A stretch of DNA of 45,607 nt from Muribaculaceae bacterium Isolate-013 (NCI) (GCA_004102785.1 SCEJ01000021.1:1-45607), one strand, 5' to 3'. Shown: positions 34,611 to 45,156, numbered from the stretch's first letter. Translations and numbers: made by a program. Notes: generated by a model from the letters alone, not told the origin.

Positions 34611-34665
34611 AGAAATTAAATATATATGGAAACTAATCGGAAAGAGTGCGCTTTGCGCTTCAAAC

Positions 34666-35895
34666 CTAAAATGCTTTCTTTATACGCCCGATGGCGCGTA
34701 CTGTGTTCTCGTGTGTGTTGAATGCCGTAAGGCGGAAATAACCTTCACCGGCCGGACCGAAGCCCGACCCGGGGGTGCCGGCCACATTGGCTTTCTCCAG
34801 CAGAAGGTCGAAAAACTCCCATGAGGTCATTTCGCCGGGAGTCTTTATCCACACATAGGGAGCGTCGACCCCGCCGAACACCTCGAAGCCTGCCTCTATC
34901 AGTCCTTCGCGGAGCACACGGGCATTCTCCATGTAATACTCCACGGCATCCGTTGCCTGGCGGCGCCCTTCGGGTGTATATATCGCCGCGGCGCCGCGCT
35001 GAGATATGTAGGAAGCGCCGTTGAACTTGGTGCACTGGCGGCGGTTCCACAGCCTGTTGAGGCTCACCTTATTGCCGTCGGCATCCGTGGCCTTCAGCGC
35101 CTTGGGCACCACGGTGTAGCCGCAGCGCACACCGGTGAAACCGGCCGTCTTCGAGAAGCTGCGGAATTCGATGGCCACCTCCTGCGCGCCGGGCAGCTCA
35201 TATATCGAATGGGGCACATCGGGAGTGTGTATGAATGCCTCATAGGCCGAGTCGAACATTATCAGAGCACCCTCGCGGCGTGCATAGTCGACCCACTTCT
35301 GGAGCTGACTGCGTGTAAGGGCAGTGCCGGTTGGGTTGTTGGGATAGCAAAGGTATATCACGTCGACATGCCCGTCGGGCAGAGCCGGCTCGAAATTGTT
35401 TGCGGCAGTTACCGGGAGGTAGACAAGGTGGGTCCACGAGCCGTCAGCCCGCATTTCACCGGCTCTGCCGGCCATCACGTTGGTGTCGGCGTAAACGGGA
35501 TATACCGGGTCGGTGAGCGCCACCACATTGTCGGCGTCAAGGAGATCGCCGATATTTCCCGTGTCGCTTTTGGCGCCGTCGCTTACGAAAATCTCGTCGG
35601 CGGCGATTTCAATCCCGCGCGCCCGGTAATCGTTTTCAGCGATGGCCTCGCGCAGAAAGGGATACCCCTGTTCGGGTCCGTAGCCATGGAAAGTTTCGGA
35701 GCACGCCTCGTCGTCGACCGCGCGGTGCATGGCCTCGATTGCGGCGCTACAAAGCGGGAGCGTGACATCGCCGATACCCATACGGATGACGTCGGCTTCG
35801 GGATTGGCATCCTTGAAGGCGTTTATACGCCGGGCCACCTCTGAAAAGAGATAGCTTTCAGGAAGCTTGCAGAAATTATCGTTTATCTTAAACAT
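34666..35895 (-). CDS. dapL: DapL, LL-diaminopimelate aminotransferase
   Basis: 409 residues, the usual DapL length. It converts tetrahydrodipicolinate directly to LL-diaminopimelate using glutamate, bypassing the acylated pathway. The start [24 protein letters not shown] is characteristic, followed by [40 protein letters not shown] and the Schiff-base lysine in [15 protein letters not shown]. It lies 42 bp downstream of dapF on the same strand, so the two form a lysine/peptidoglycan precursor operon. glnN follows. Confidence 0.95.
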   Translation of the reverse strand: MFKINDNFCKLPESYLFSEVARRINAFKDANPEADVIRMGIGDVTLPLCSAAIEAMHRAVDDEACSETFHGYGPEQGYPFLREAIAENDYRARGIEIAADEIFVSDGAKSDTGNIGDLLDADNVVALTDPVYPVYADTNVMAGRAGEMRADGSWTHLVYLPVTAANNFEPALPDGHVDVIYLCYPNNPTGTALTRSQLQKWVDYARREGALIMFDSAYEAFIHTPDVPHSIYELPGAQEVAIEFRSFSKTAGFTGVRCGYTVVPKALKATDADGNKVSLNRLWNRRQCTKFNGASYISQRGAAAIYTPEGRRQATDAVEYYMENARVLREGLIEAGFEVFGGVDAPYVWIKTPGEMTSWEFFDLLLEKANVAGTPGSGFGPAGEGYFRLTAFNTHENTVRAIGRIKKAF

Positions 35896-35937
35896 TTCAG
35901 TCAGATTTCAAAATCATATTACGAAAGCCTTAGAGAA

Positions 35938-36786
35938 TCAATCCCTACGGATATATTCGCCGGAGAACACCTCTGTTGCCGGTCCGGTCATGAACACATG
36001 TCCGGAAGCCTCATCCCAGCGGATGCGCAGATCTCCTCCGCGCAGATGCACCGTCACATCACGACCGGCCCGGCCGGTAAGGGCTGCCACCACGGCTGTG
36101 GCGCAGGCTCCGGTGCCGCAGGCCATCGTCTCGCCCGAGCCGCGCTCCCACACACGCATACGTATGTCGGCCGGCCCCTCAACCGATGCGAACTCGATAT
36201 TCGCACGGTCGGGAAACACCGGGTGGGTCTCAAGCTGCGGACCAACCCCGAGCACCATCTCATCGGAAAGGTCGGAGGTGAAAGCCACCCCATGGGGGTT
36301 GCCCATCGACACGGCGGTAAGCTCCATGGTTCGCCCGTCGGACAGACCGGCTTTCACGCCGAGATTGCTGTCGGCCTTGACCGGAATTCGGGCCGGGTCG
36401 AACGAAGGCTCTCCCATATCCACCGTGACGCTTTCGATTTTTCCGTCAGCGCCCGGAAAGAGCGTTAAATATTTAACGCCCGAAAGAGTTTCGAGCGTTA
36501 TACGGGTGCGGTCGGTAAGACCGCGGTCAAATACATATTTGCCGATGCATCGGGTGGCGTTTCCGCACATGGCGCCTTCGGAGCCATCTGCATTGAACAT
36601 CCTCATCCTGAAGTCGGCGGCCGACGAGGGGAGAATAAGGATGATACCGTCGGCGCCAATGCCGCAGTGTCGGTCGCTCATCTCCCTGGCGAGAGCCTCA
36701 GGCCTGTCGGGTGACTGCTCCATGCAGTCGATATACACGTAATCGTTTCCGCATCCGTGCATCTTTGTGAATTTTATCGTTTCCAT
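35938..36786 (-). CDS. dapF: DapF, diaminopimelate epimerase
   Basis: 282 residues. It converts LL- to meso-diaminopimelate for peptidoglycan and lysine. The two catalytic cysteines are visible: Cys74 in DGSEGAMCGNATRC and Cys223 in MACGTGACATAVV. N-terminal KMHGCGNDYVYID is typical. It is the first gene of the dapF-dapL pair, the direct successor step being encoded downstream (DapL product is its substrate). A near-perfect promoter lies upstream at 36804-36835. Confidence 0.96.
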   Translation of the reverse strand: METIKFTKMHGCGNDYVYIDCMEQSPDRPEALAREMSDRHCGIGADGIILILPSSAADFRMRMFNADGSEGAMCGNATRCIGKYVFDRGLTDRTRITLETLSGVKYLTLFPGADGKIESVTVDMGEPSFDPARIPVKADSNLGVKAGLSDGRTMELTAVSMGNPHGVAFTSDLSDEMVLGVGPQLETHPVFPDRANIEFASVEGPADIRMRVWERGSGETMACGTGACATAVVAALTGRAGRDVTVHLRGGDLRIRWDEASGHVFMTGPATEVFSGEYIRRD

Positions 36787-36803
36787 CAGAAAAAATTACC
36801 CTG

Positions 36804-36835
36804 CAAAGTTACAACATTCCCTCCACACGCCCAAA
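36804..36835 (-). promoter_or_regulatory. dapF promoter
   Basis: On the minus strand TTTG (36835-36832), a 20-bp spacer, then TAACTTTG (36811-36804) match the Bacteroidota TTTG-N19-21-TAnnTTTG consensus. The box lies 18 bp before the dapF ATG. Confidence 0.85.
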
Positions 36836-36922
36836 TCATTTTTCCGAAAATTCATAAATTCCGACAAAAAACCAATCCAAAACCAACCTCTAAAAACCAA
36901 TCTGCCGTATCGCGTCAGTCAG

Positions 36923-37119
36923 CCGGCTTGGCACGGCTCTTTCATTTAACTTTGATGCTATAATGCGCCACTGTTAATCAAGTAGTTATATGTAGCAGTT
37001 ACGCAATGGCTGTATTAATCTCATTTTGGATAAAAGGGTTAATGGCTTTTAACTAACTATCAGTCATACACTTTGAAAATTCCAAGCATTTTTAAATGAA
37101 AGAGCCGTGCCGGCTTGGC
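36923..37119. repeat. Inverted 19-bp repeats around an AT-rich core (possible MITE)
   Basis: GGCACGGCTCTTTCATTTA at 36930-36948 is the exact reverse complement of 37093-37111. The 10-mer CCGGCTTGGC also occurs as a direct copy beside each arm (36923-36932 and 37110-37119). About 144 bp of AT-rich DNA lies between the arms. The dapF-side part of this 390-bp gap (36787-36922) holds the dapF promoter; no gene is seen in the gap. A third copy of the core lies at 108-127. Confidence 0.65.
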
Positions 37120-37145
37120 CAATTAAAATTATATCATTAAATTTG
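37115..37145 (+). promoter_or_regulatory. Promoter of the secreted orphan gene
   Basis: TTGG at 37115-37118, a 19-bp spacer and TAAATTTG at 37138-37145 fit the Bacteroidota consensus. The -33 box falls inside the repeat's right edge (CCGGCTTGGC). The ATG at 37177 is 31 bp downstream of the box. Confidence 0.75.
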
Positions 37146-37176
37146 TAATCTGAATAATACGCAATTCATCACTATC

Positions 37177-38241
37177 ATGAAGAAAACCACCGTTACCATC
37201 GCCACATTCGCCGCCTCGATGCTTTTCAGCGTCAACTCCTATGCCGGATGGTCCATTGAAGAACTTTCACGCAAGGGATTCCGGTTCAACAATCCGCCTT
37301 ATGAACTTGGAGAAGTCAACGGCGTTGACGGAAAGAGCTCCATGGAGTGTTTCAAAGGCGGGGAAAGCACCGACGACGAATCGGGATTTACACCTGCCAA
37401 AATCAACAAGTCGTGGTATCTCTGCGGAGAGAATTCCGACGGCAAGCTCAACGGGCTGACAGTAATATATATCAATGGCGACACCAAACGCAATCCGGAA
37501 TACCATGTGGTGTATATTGTTGACGGACGCCTTGCCTTCCCTTCACTCTATTTATATAAAAACGACGGGGATTATTCTATCGGGGTAGAGGAAGGAAACA
37601 TCAGCTATCTCGAGTACACCACCTTCTGGGATTCACCCGAGGCTGCACAATACGGCCTGCAGGGAGGTTACAGGAACAGGCCCATGTTTCTGGAACTTAA
37701 AAAGGTGTACGGCGACGTAATCGGCGACCGTCAGTTCCTCACCGACGGAGCCAACGGGCAATTTGACCTGAAAGGACTGCAGGATGCTTTTGACAGGTTT
37801 ATGAAGAGCGACCTGCATATCGCGCCATCAGCATGGGACGAGTACAGCAATCTCAAGCCACTTCATACCCCGCCGTCGCAGCCGCTCCCTCCGCTTATGA
37901 GCACCAACTCCCCGGTATCGTTCCGGTTCCATGTGGTGGACAAGGGGGGAGATTACGGCATGTTCGAGACAAACAGCGTGATTGATTTCTGGGAGGACAA
38001 CTCGGTGAACGGCTGCGATATAGCATGCCGGGAATATACCACCACCGTCTACGAGAACGGGCGCATCTACGAATACGAAACGATATATTACGGCCGCATG
38101 TACGGGAATGCCATTGTTTTCACCAACGCCATGAACTCCATGGAAAACGGTCCGGTTGAAAAAATAACTCCGGTAAAAATGACCGCATCGCCCGACGGCA
38201 AAGGCCTTATATTCCACGACTGGCACTTCATCAGGCGGTAA
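37177..38241 (+). CDS. Secreted protein of unknown function
   Basis: 354 residues with a clear signal peptide (MKKTTVTIATFAASMLFSVNSYA/G). The mature protein is soluble-looking and rich in aromatic, Gly and Asp residues; three cysteines lie near residues 58, 82 and about 280-285 (CDIAC). The C-terminal half after a Pro-rich hinge (LHTPPSQPLPPLMS, about 229-242) has regular beta-type strands ending TASPDGKGLIFHDWHFIRR. I do not recognise a family. It stands alone with its own promoter and terminator, next to a repeat element, so it could be an accessory gene; codon use looks like its neighbours. Confidence 0.7.
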   Translation: MKKTTVTIATFAASMLFSVNSYAGWSIEELSRKGFRFNNPPYELGEVNGVDGKSSMECFKGGESTDDESGFTPAKINKSWYLCGENSDGKLNGLTVIYINGDTKRNPEYHVVYIVDGRLAFPSLYLYKNDGDYSIGVEEGNISYLEYTTFWDSPEAAQYGLQGGYRNRPMFLELKKVYGDVIGDRQFLTDGANGQFDLKGLQDAFDRFMKSDLHIAPSAWDEYSNLKPLHTPPSQPLPPLMSTNSPVSFRFHVVDKGGDYGMFETNSVIDFWEDNSVNGCDIACREYTTTVYENGRIYEYETIYYGRMYGNAIVFTNAMNSMENGPVEKITPVKMTASPDGKGLIFHDWHFIRR

Positions 38242-38276
38242 AACCGGCCTCCCGAAGCGCCATATATTGATATATT

Positions 38277-38319
38277 AAAATAGCCAAATCCCATCAAGCA
38301 GCAGGGATTTGGCTATTTT
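38277..38319. terminator. Bidirectional terminator
   Basis: Perfect 16-bp arms AAAATAGCCAAATCCC (38277-38292) and GGGATTTGGCTATTTT (38304-38319) around an 11-nt loop, with U-run potential on both strands. It lies between the convergent secreted-protein and membrane-protein genes. Confidence 0.9.
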
Positions 38320-38362
38320 GATACACCTATTTTATTAATTAATCTGGTATCGGCTATCCGAC

Positions 38363-39550
38363 TCAGACGGCCGCCACAAACTCGACCAGAACGAACAGAA
38401 GATGTGCCGCTATGGCGGCCACGATTCCCCCGATGGTATGGGCGAGAATGGCTTTCGAGGTGAGGTCGCGGTAGCCGAGGGTGTCAAGCATGGCTGTGTG
38501 GGTGCTGAGGAAGCCGCTCCAGCACATGCCGATGGCTGTGAAAACGGCTATGGCATTGCCGTCAATCCAACCTTGCGCAATGAAATTGGGCACCAGTCCG
38601 AGGGCGGCGCCTACGGCTCCGAGTGCTGTGATGGGGAATGCGATAAGATGCGGGTCGCCGAAGCCGAACAGCCACTCGAAAACGAAGTTTACCTTTCCTG
38701 CGAGCCATGGCAGGAGAGCCACCCCCTCATAGGCGGCACCCGTATACTCTCCACCGGCCGATGGGCCGAATGTGAGTATCATCACGAAGGTAGAGATTAT
38801 AAGCACCCCGGGTATAATGGCCAGCCCCACATCGACCCCCGACCGGCCCCCGTCAAGAAGAGAATTGAGCACACGGATAAAAACAGTCTTCTCTCCCCCC
38901 TCATCTTCTTCTGTTTTATCCATAGGCTTTTCAACATCGACACTCTCGGTGAGATAATGCGGATAGTTGCGCAGTACGAAATGCTGCATGATGCGCGTTG
39001 AGACCACACATCCGCAGAAAGCCCCGACAAACCCGACTACCGGCTCCCAGAAATACCCCTGCCCCACCATGAACACCATCACCAGGAGTCCCATGCCAAA
39101 GGCAGTGCCGAAATTGGTGAGCGATATGAACTGGAATTTCTTGAAATATGAGCTGAACCGCTTGTCGGAGGCCAGCGATATGATTGCGGGGTTGTCGCTC
39201 AGAAAAGTCATCACGGCCCCAAGGGAGGCCACTCCCGGCAGATTGAACAGAGGGCGCATGAGCGGGCGCAGGATACGCTCCAGAAGTTTCACCACTCCGA
39301 ACTCCACGAAGATGCGCCCCAGCGCTCCGGTGAGCACGCAGATGCCCATGAGGTAGAACACGGTGTTGAGCAGCAGGTCGTGAGCCGTGTGCATCATGGT
39401 GTTGAGCATGTTGGCCGTGCCCATGCTGCGCCCCAGATAAAAGAAGAGCGCGAACACAACCGCAAGGCATATCACACCGGAAAGCGCGGCCGGCATCACA
39501 CGCTTGCGCGTCACAGCGCCGGCAGGCTTTGTTTGAGCTTTCATATCCAT
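38363..39550 (-). CDS. Nucleoside recognition (Gate-domain)/YjiH-like inner-membrane protein
   Basis: 395 residues with about 9-10 hydrophobic helices. Typical segments are FGVVKLLERILRPLMRPLFNLPG, VMTFLSDNPAIISLASDKRF, LTNFGTAFGMGLLVM and GFGDPHLIAFPITALGAVGAALG, resembling the nucleoside-recognition domain shared with spore-maturation SpmA/B and YjiH proteins. A charged cytoplasmic loop (about 205-225, EKPMDKTEEDEGGEK) separates two halves. It probably forms a transporter or channel; the substrate is unknown. It follows the porin-like gene by 31 bp, so the two are likely co-transcribed and may form an outer/inner membrane uptake pair. Confidence 0.75.
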   Translation of the reverse strand: MDMKAQTKPAGAVTRKRVMPAALSGVICLAVVFALFFYLGRSMGTANMLNTMMHTAHDLLLNTVFYLMGICVLTGALGRIFVEFGVVKLLERILRPLMRPLFNLPGVASLGAVMTFLSDNPAIISLASDKRFSSYFKKFQFISLTNFGTAFGMGLLVMVFMVGQGYFWEPVVGFVGAFCGCVVSTRIMQHFVLRNYPHYLTESVDVEKPMDKTEEDEGGEKTVFIRVLNSLLDGGRSGVDVGLAIIPGVLIISTFVMILTFGPSAGGEYTGAAYEGVALLPWLAGKVNFVFEWLFGFGDPHLIAFPITALGAVGAALGLVPNFIAQGWIDGNAIAVFTAIGMCWSGFLSTHTAMLDTLGYRDLTSKAILAHTIGGIVAAIAAHLLFVLVEFVAAV

Positions 39551-39581
39551 AAGGGGTTTTTCTGTTTATATTCCGAAGGTC

Positions 39582-40610
39582 TCAGCGACGTTTGAGGTTA
39601 AAGAAATCCATCTGCCAGGTGACGCCGGCGGTCACAAAGAGAGTCTTATCCTGGAGTGCGTCGGCCGGATTGGTGTTTTTGCCCCAGGCATAGAAACATC
39701 CGGCATGCATCCGGAGTCCGCACCGCGACTTCACGAGCGGAAAGAACTCCACTCCGCCTCCGGCCACAGTCAGTTCCGTGCCGCTGAGCACCGCCAGGTC
39801 GGCATCGGTATCGGTGTGGTTGAAATCATATGAAGCCTTGGCAAAGAGACGCCACCGCCGGTCGGGTCGCCATGCCACATCGGCCTGCAACTGGCAGTCC
39901 TTGAAGAAGTATGTCTGGTGTGATGCGGCGCGGTTCATAAGGTCAAGCTCAACCTCCACATTCCCGAAAGAGAATTTATTGCCCAATGCTATATAGGAAA
40001 TAAAGCGCCCCGGGCGGTATTCAATCATGTTGACCGACCATAGCGCATGGAAAGGCCCCAGACGGCCGTCCCACATAAGATTGTAGCCGAACATATCGCG
40101 GTGCTCCCGGGTGAAGAACGGGCTTTGCACCACCTGCGCCAGCAGGGTATGCCCTTCGGCCGGGGAGAAAGCGGCCGACACCCCGAGGTCGTAGCAGGGG
40201 ATATTGTTCCAGAAAAGGGAGCCGCACATAATGTCGACCGGCGCGCGGTTGTACTCCCATCCACCCATGGCCACCACCTCCTTGCCAACCTGGAAATTCC
40301 ACCTGTCAACGGCATAATCAAGATATAGCCAGTCGGTAGCGTCAAGAAACGACACATCGGAGTGCATCTTGTTGAGGCGCTGGCGCCAGGAGTATGTAAG
40401 CCCGGGCACTATCGAGCCGTCAACCCTGACGGCCAGATATTTCCCCTTGAATCCCGATTCGGCGGAATTAGTGGTGCCGTCACTGCGGAACCACTCATAG
40501 TCGAAGCGGGCCTCCGCGCCCACCGAAAGGAGCCTGTCATCATCAGAGCCGACTGCCGACACGGCAGCCGCTCCCCATGCCAGGGCAACGCACAGCATAC
40601 ATTCTCTCAT
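39582..40610 (-). CDS. Porin-like outer-membrane beta-barrel protein
   Basis: 342 residues from the ATG at 40610 (a GTG just upstream is also possible). The signal peptide is MRECMLCVALAWGAAAVSA. The mature part is a repeated pattern of amphipathic aromatic strands (RFDYEWFRSD, DWLYLDYAVDRWNFQVGKEVVAMGGWEYNR, FFPLVKSRCGLRMHAGCFYAWG) ending TWQMDFFNLKRR. It resembles the phosphate-selective porin O/P type in Bacteroidota, but the family is not certain. No plug or TonB box is seen, so it is a diffusion porin rather than a TonB-dependent receptor. It is upstream of the inner-membrane protein. Confidence 0.72.
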   Translation of the reverse strand: MRECMLCVALAWGAAAVSAVGSDDDRLLSVGAEARFDYEWFRSDGTTNSAESGFKGKYLAVRVDGSIVPGLTYSWRQRLNKMHSDVSFLDATDWLYLDYAVDRWNFQVGKEVVAMGGWEYNRAPVDIMCGSLFWNNIPCYDLGVSAAFSPAEGHTLLAQVVQSPFFTREHRDMFGYNLMWDGRLGPFHALWSVNMIEYRPGRFISYIALGNKFSFGNVEVELDLMNRAASHQTYFFKDCQLQADVAWRPDRRWRLFAKASYDFNHTDTDADLAVLSGTELTVAGGGVEFFPLVKSRCGLRMHAGCFYAWGKNTNPADALQDKTLFVTAGVTWQMDFFNLKRR

Positions 40611-40760
40611 CACAGCTTTTCAGATTTAAGGTATCAGGCAGGTAACAGCCGGTTAACCGCCTTTATTTGTTCACTCCGCTAAATTAGCGGATAGTTGGCA
40701 TTCCACAATAAAAATCGACAAGAAATTGCAGCCTTGGCGATATGTTGTTAAACATTAAAA

Positions 40761-40792
40761 AATGATGGCGCACATTATAGCGCGCCATCATT
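40761..40792 (-). terminator. Terminator of the mutA-mutB operon
   Basis: Perfect arms AATGATGGCGC (40761-40771) and GCGCCATCATT (40782-40792) around a 10-nt loop. On the minus strand TTTTTTAATG follows. It lies 49 bp after the mutB stop. Confidence 0.85.
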
Positions 40793-40840
40793 GATATGGG
40801 TAATATGCCCTGCTGGGGCACACTCTATCAGCAAAATGCG

Positions 40841-42979
40841 TTATGCCTCTTCGCCGTTGAGAATCTCAATCATGCGGATGGCCGACACGGGGATGCGGGT
40901 GCCGGGGCCGAAGATGGCGGCAACGCCTGCCTTGTAGAGGAAATCGTAGTCCTGGGCGGGGATTACGCCGCCGGCAGTCACGATGATATCCTCGCGGCCC
41001 AGCTTCTTGAGTTCCTCGATAACCTGCGGCACAAGAGTCTTGTGGCCGGCAGCCAGGGAGGATACGCCCAGAATGTGCACATCATTCTCCACGGCCTGGC
41101 GGGCAGCCTCGGCCGGAGTCTGGAAGAGGGGACCCATGTCGACGTCGAAACCGCAGTCGGCATATCCGGTGGCAACCACCTTGGCGCCGCGGTCGTGGCC
41201 GTCCTGGCCCATTTTGGCAATCATGATTCGGGGTTGGCGGCCTTCGCGGCGGGCGAAGTCTTCGACCATCTGCTGTGCGCGGATGAAGTCGGGATCGTTC
41301 TTTGTTTCGTTGGAGTACACGCCTGAAATTGTACGGATTACTGCTTTATAACGGCCTACGACCTCCTCGCAGGCATCGGAAATCTCGCCGAGGGTGGCAC
41401 GCACGCCGGCTGCCTTTACAGCCAGGTCAAGGAGGTTGCCCTCCTTGGTGCGCACGCATTCGGTGATGGCTTCGAGAGCTTTCTTCACGGCAGCCTCGTC
41501 GCGGCCGGCCTTAAGCTCATCAAGGCGTGCGATCTGCGAGTTGCGCACCTCGGTGTTGTCGATTTCAAGGATGTCGATGGGGTCCTCATGGTCAAGGCGG
41601 TATTTGTTGATACCCACAATGGTCTGGCGTCCGGAGTCGATACGGGCCTGGGTGCGGGCGGCAGCCTCCTCGATGCGGAGCTTGGGCAGACCGGTCTCGA
41701 TGGCCTTGGCCATTCCGCCGAGCTTCTCGATTTCCTGGATGTGCTCCCATGCGCGGTGAGCGATTTCATTGGTGAGCGACTCCACATAGTACGAACCGGC
41801 CCAGGGATCGATTTCCTTGCACACGTAAGTCTCCTCCTGGATGTAAATCTGAGTGTTACGGGCGATACGTGCCGAGAAATCGGTGGGGAGGGCGATAGCC
41901 TCGTCGAGAGCGTTGGTGTGAAGACTCTGAGTGTGGCCTAGAGCGGCGCCCATGGCCTCGATACAGGTACGGCCCACGTTGTTGAAGGGGTCCTGCTCGG
42001 TGAGCGACCATCCGGAGGTCTGCGAGTGGGTGCGCAGCGCCAGCGATTTGGGGTTCTTGGGGTTGAACTGGCTCACAATCTTGGCCCAGAGCATACGGGC
42101 GGCGCGCATCTTGGCAACCTCCATGAAGAAGTTCATGCCGATAGCCCAGAAGAAGCTCAGACGGGGAGCGAACGAGTCGATATCCATCCCGGCGTTGACT
42201 CCGGCACGGAGGTATTCCAGACCGTCGGCCAGTGTGTAGGCAAGCTCGATATCGCAGGTGGCGCCGGCCTCCTGCATATGGTAGCCCGAAATGGAGATGG
42301 AATTGAACTTGGGCATATTCTGCGAGGTGTACTCGAAGATATCGGCGATGATACGCATCGAGAACTCGGGGGGATATATATAGGTGTTGCGCACCATGAA
42401 CTCCTTGAGGATGTCGTTCTGGATTGTGCCGGCCATCTCCTCGAGTCTGGCACCCTGCTCAAGCCCGGCGTTGATGTAGAAGGCGAGCACGGGAAGCACG
42501 GCGCCGTTCATTGTCATCGACACGGACATCTTGTTGAGGGGAATGCCATCGAAGAGTACCTTCATATCCTCGATAGAGCAGATTGACACACCGGCCTTGC
42601 CCACGTCGCCTACCACACGGGGATGGTCGGCGTCGTAGCCGCGGTGCGTGGCAAGGTCGAAAGCCACGGAGAGGCCTTTCTGACCCGAGGCCAGGTTGCG
42701 GCGGTAGAAAGCGTTGGATTCGGCGGCGGTGGAGAATCCGGCATACTGGCGGATTGTCCAGGGACGGATGGCGTACATGCCGCTGTACGGACCACGGAGG
42801 AACGGTGGCAGACCGGCTACATAGTCGAGGTGCTCCATCCCCTGGAGGTCGTCGCGGGTATATACCGGCTTGACAGGGATAAGCTCAGGGGTGAGCCAGT
42901 TTTCGCCGGAGCAGGCCGGAGCCTTGGCGGGGCCGAAGGCATCGGCTATTATATCGATGTTTTTAAATTCAGGTTTCAT
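40841..42979 (-). CDS. mutB: Methylmalonyl-CoA mutase large (catalytic) subunit
   Basis: 712 residues, standard for the catalytic alpha chain. It interconverts methylmalonyl-CoA and succinyl-CoA with adenosylcobalamin, a step in making propionate from succinate. The N-terminal barrel has [28 protein letters not shown] and [24 protein letters not shown]. The C-terminal cobalamin domain has the base-off motif DxHxxG in GQDGHDRG, followed by [12 protein letters not shown] and GVSSLAAGH. It lies 8 bp downstream of mutA, as the second gene of the pair. No epimerase or decarboxylase genes are adjacent within the window. Confidence 0.97.
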   Translation of the reverse strand: MKPEFKNIDIIADAFGPAKAPACSGENWLTPELIPVKPVYTRDDLQGMEHLDYVAGLPPFLRGPYSGMYAIRPWTIRQYAGFSTAAESNAFYRRNLASGQKGLSVAFDLATHRGYDADHPRVVGDVGKAGVSICSIEDMKVLFDGIPLNKMSVSMTMNGAVLPVLAFYINAGLEQGARLEEMAGTIQNDILKEFMVRNTYIYPPEFSMRIIADIFEYTSQNMPKFNSISISGYHMQEAGATCDIELAYTLADGLEYLRAGVNAGMDIDSFAPRLSFFWAIGMNFFMEVAKMRAARMLWAKIVSQFNPKNPKSLALRTHSQTSGWSLTEQDPFNNVGRTCIEAMGAALGHTQSLHTNALDEAIALPTDFSARIARNTQIYIQEETYVCKEIDPWAGSYYVESLTNEIAHRAWEHIQEIEKLGGMAKAIETGLPKLRIEEAAARTQARIDSGRQTIVGINKYRLDHEDPIDILEIDNTEVRNSQIARLDELKAGRDEAAVKKALEAITECVRTKEGNLLDLAVKAAGVRATLGEISDACEEVVGRYKAVIRTISGVYSNETKNDPDFIRAQQMVEDFARREGRQPRIMIAKMGQDGHDRGAKVVATGYADCGFDVDMGPLFQTPAEAARQAVENDVHILGVSSLAAGHKTLVPQVIEELKKLGREDIIVTAGGVIPAQDYDFLYKAGVAAIFGPGTRIPVSAIRMIEILNGEEA

Positions 42980-42987
42980 GGCAGACT

Positions 42988-44892
42988 TTATTTTTTAAGC
43001 AGTCGGTCGTTGAAAGCGCGCAGGGTGTCGAGCACGTTGGAGCGCACATGTATGAAGTTCTCGATGCCCTGGGCCTTGAGGTCGTCGGTGCAGGCGGGAG
43101 CGCCGGCCACCACGAACTCGGCGCGGCCGTCGAGCAGGCGGAATGCCTCGGGGGCGAAAGTGGCGTATTCGTCATCAGAGGAGCAGAGCACCACGATGTC
43201 GGCACCCTTCTCCATGGCGGCGTCGATGCCGGCCTGCACGGAGTCGAAGCCGATATTGTCGATAATCTCGTAGCCGGCGCAGCCGAAGAAGTTCGATGAG
43301 AACTGGGCGCGGGCCAGACGCATCGCCAGGTTGCCGATGGTGAGCATGAACACCTTGGGGCGGTTGGCGGCCTTCTCGGTGGCCAGACGCAGCAGCTCGA
43401 AGTCGCTTGCCATGCGGGTGGAGCAGAGGGCGCGGGCGGCATCGGTGGCGCACTCGCCCTTGCAGCCGCAGCTTTCCCCGGCCCCGGCGGGAGCGCCTTC
43501 AACAGCGGCGAGCTCGGCGGCGGCCGATGTGCCGGCCTTCACCTTCTCTGCGGCGAACTCATTGAAGTTGGGGAACTGGTTGGTGCCCAGAAGCACCTCC
43601 TTGCGGCGGGCCATGTCGTCGTGGCGCTTGCGGCAGGAAGCGTTGACTGCTTCCTGAATCATTCCGGCGTTCACGCAGGGGAAGAAACCGCCCCGGGCGT
43701 CAACTTCCATAAAGAGCTTCCATGCCTCCTGTGCCAGCGAAACGGTGAGCGTCTCCACATAATATGAGCCGCCGGCGGGGTCGGCCACCTTGTCAAGGTG
43801 GCTCTCCTCCTTGAGCAGAAGCTGCTGGTTGCGGGCTATGCGCTGGGAGAACTCGTCGGGAGTCTGGTAAGGAGCGTCAAACGGCGTCACCGTGATGGAG
43901 TCGACTCCGGCAAGAGCCGCCGACATGGCTTCGGTCTGCGAACGGAGCAGATTCACGTGAGCATCGAAGAGGGTCTGGTTGAAACGCGAGGTCACGGCGT
44001 GGCAGTTCATCTTGCAAGCCTCCTCGTCGGCGCCGTACTGCCTGGCCACCTGGGCCCACATCATGCGGGCGGCGCGGAATTTGGCCAGCTCCATGAAGTA
44101 GTTCGAGGAGATGCCCATGTTGAACTTCACACGGCGGGCAACCTCCGAAGCATCCACGCCAGCGTCGGTGAGGAGCGTCATCCACTGCGCGCCCCAAGCC
44201 AGGGCATAGCCGAGTTCCTGATAGATATATGCGCCGGCATTGTTGAACATCTCAGAGTTCACTGCCAGCAGTTTAAGGCCGGGAATAGCCGCAGCCTCCG
44301 CAAGGAGCGCCTTGGCCGTCTCGGCTACGTTTACGGTATTGATTTCGGCACCGTGACGGAATGCCGGCTTGAGCGGGTTGTAGTCAACCGAGCCACGGAA
44401 AACCTCTGTCGCGCCCTTGTCGCGGAGCACCTCGGCCAAAGCCTGCACCAGCTCCACAGTGCAACGCGGGCAGCAACTGAAGTTCACCTCCACTTTCCCA
44501 AGGTCAATCCCCTCGAGCATGGCGGCCACAGCCTCGCGTGTAGGCTCCTTCACCTCGAATCCGAGCGAAGTGATGCCCTTGCCCAGCACATCGAGCGCCT
44601 TGGCGTTGGCCTCGGCGGGGGTGTCGGCGATAATCTGCTGGCGCACCAGCCAGTGGTTGTCGCAGCGGGTGCCGCGCACATAGGGATATTCTCCGGGGTT
44701 GGAATCGAGGGTCTTGAGATTCTCTATATCAGCGCGCTGATACATGGGCTGCACCTGAAAACCCTCGTTGGTGCGCCACACCAGTTTCTTGTCGAAAGGC
44801 ACGCCCTTGAGGTCGGCGTCCACTTTTGCCCTCCAGGTGTCGTAGCTCACCGGGGGGAACTGGGAGAACAATTTTTCTTTGCTATCTGCCAT
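42988..44892 (-). CDS. mutA: Methylmalonyl-CoA mutase small subunit
   Basis: 634 residues, typical of the beta chain. It pairs with the large subunit but is non-catalytic. The barrel half is recognisable ([70 protein letters not shown]). The C-terminal cobalamin-like domain lacks DxHxxG, with [16 protein letters not shown] in its place, as expected for this subunit. A Cys-rich linker ([19 protein letters not shown], about 465-485) precedes that domain. It is the first gene of the operon, with a consensus promoter at 44988-45019. Confidence 0.96.
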   Translation of the reverse strand: MADSKEKLFSQFPPVSYDTWRAKVDADLKGVPFDKKLVWRTNEGFQVQPMYQRADIENLKTLDSNPGEYPYVRGTRCDNHWLVRQQIIADTPAEANAKALDVLGKGITSLGFEVKEPTREAVAAMLEGIDLGKVEVNFSCCPRCTVELVQALAEVLRDKGATEVFRGSVDYNPLKPAFRHGAEINTVNVAETAKALLAEAAAIPGLKLLAVNSEMFNNAGAYIYQELGYALAWGAQWMTLLTDAGVDASEVARRVKFNMGISSNYFMELAKFRAARMMWAQVARQYGADEEACKMNCHAVTSRFNQTLFDAHVNLLRSQTEAMSAALAGVDSITVTPFDAPYQTPDEFSQRIARNQQLLLKEESHLDKVADPAGGSYYVETLTVSLAQEAWKLFMEVDARGGFFPCVNAGMIQEAVNASCRKRHDDMARRKEVLLGTNQFPNFNEFAAEKVKAGTSAAAELAAVEGAPAGAGESCGCKGECATDAARALCSTRMASDFELLRLATEKAANRPKVFMLTIGNLAMRLARAQFSSNFFGCAGYEIIDNIGFDSVQAGIDAAMEKGADIVVLCSSDDEYATFAPEAFRLLDGRAEFVVAGAPACTDDLKAQGIENFIHVRSNVLDTLRAFNDRLLKK

Positions 44893-44987
44893 GATAATCG
44901 GTTATATGAAAGTAGTATTATTTTTCATGGTTTACCCGGGGGGCAACGCATCGGGCTATCGCACGGATGCTCCGGGATATTCACGCG

Positions 44988-45019
44988 CAAATTTACAAAC
45001 CTTACTTTATCCCGCCAAA
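44988..45019 (-). promoter_or_regulatory. mutA-mutB promoter
   Basis: On the minus strand TTTG (45019-45016), a 20-bp spacer and TAAATTTG (44995-44988) give a full Bacteroidota promoter. The leader before the mutA ATG at 44892 is about 90 nt. I see nothing else in 44893-45159. Confidence 0.85.
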
Positions 45020-45156
45020 TAAAACCGCAAAAATCCACCCTAAAATCGCTCAAAAACATACATTTCTTAACGCATTTTTCCATCACCCGTTAAAATCACC
45101 CCGAAATCATCCCCCTCTGCCCCCATAATTTAGCCACCGGCAACACCGCTATAAAA

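Noticed and set aside
36757-36963. 68-codon plus-strand frame across the dapF promoter
   Set aside because: Low-complexity, Lys/Pro/Ser-rich peptide crossing a strong opposite promoter and a repeat; not credible as a gene.
43798-45093. 431-codon plus-strand frame opposite mutA
   Set aside because: Antisense of mutA and of its promoter; no independent support.
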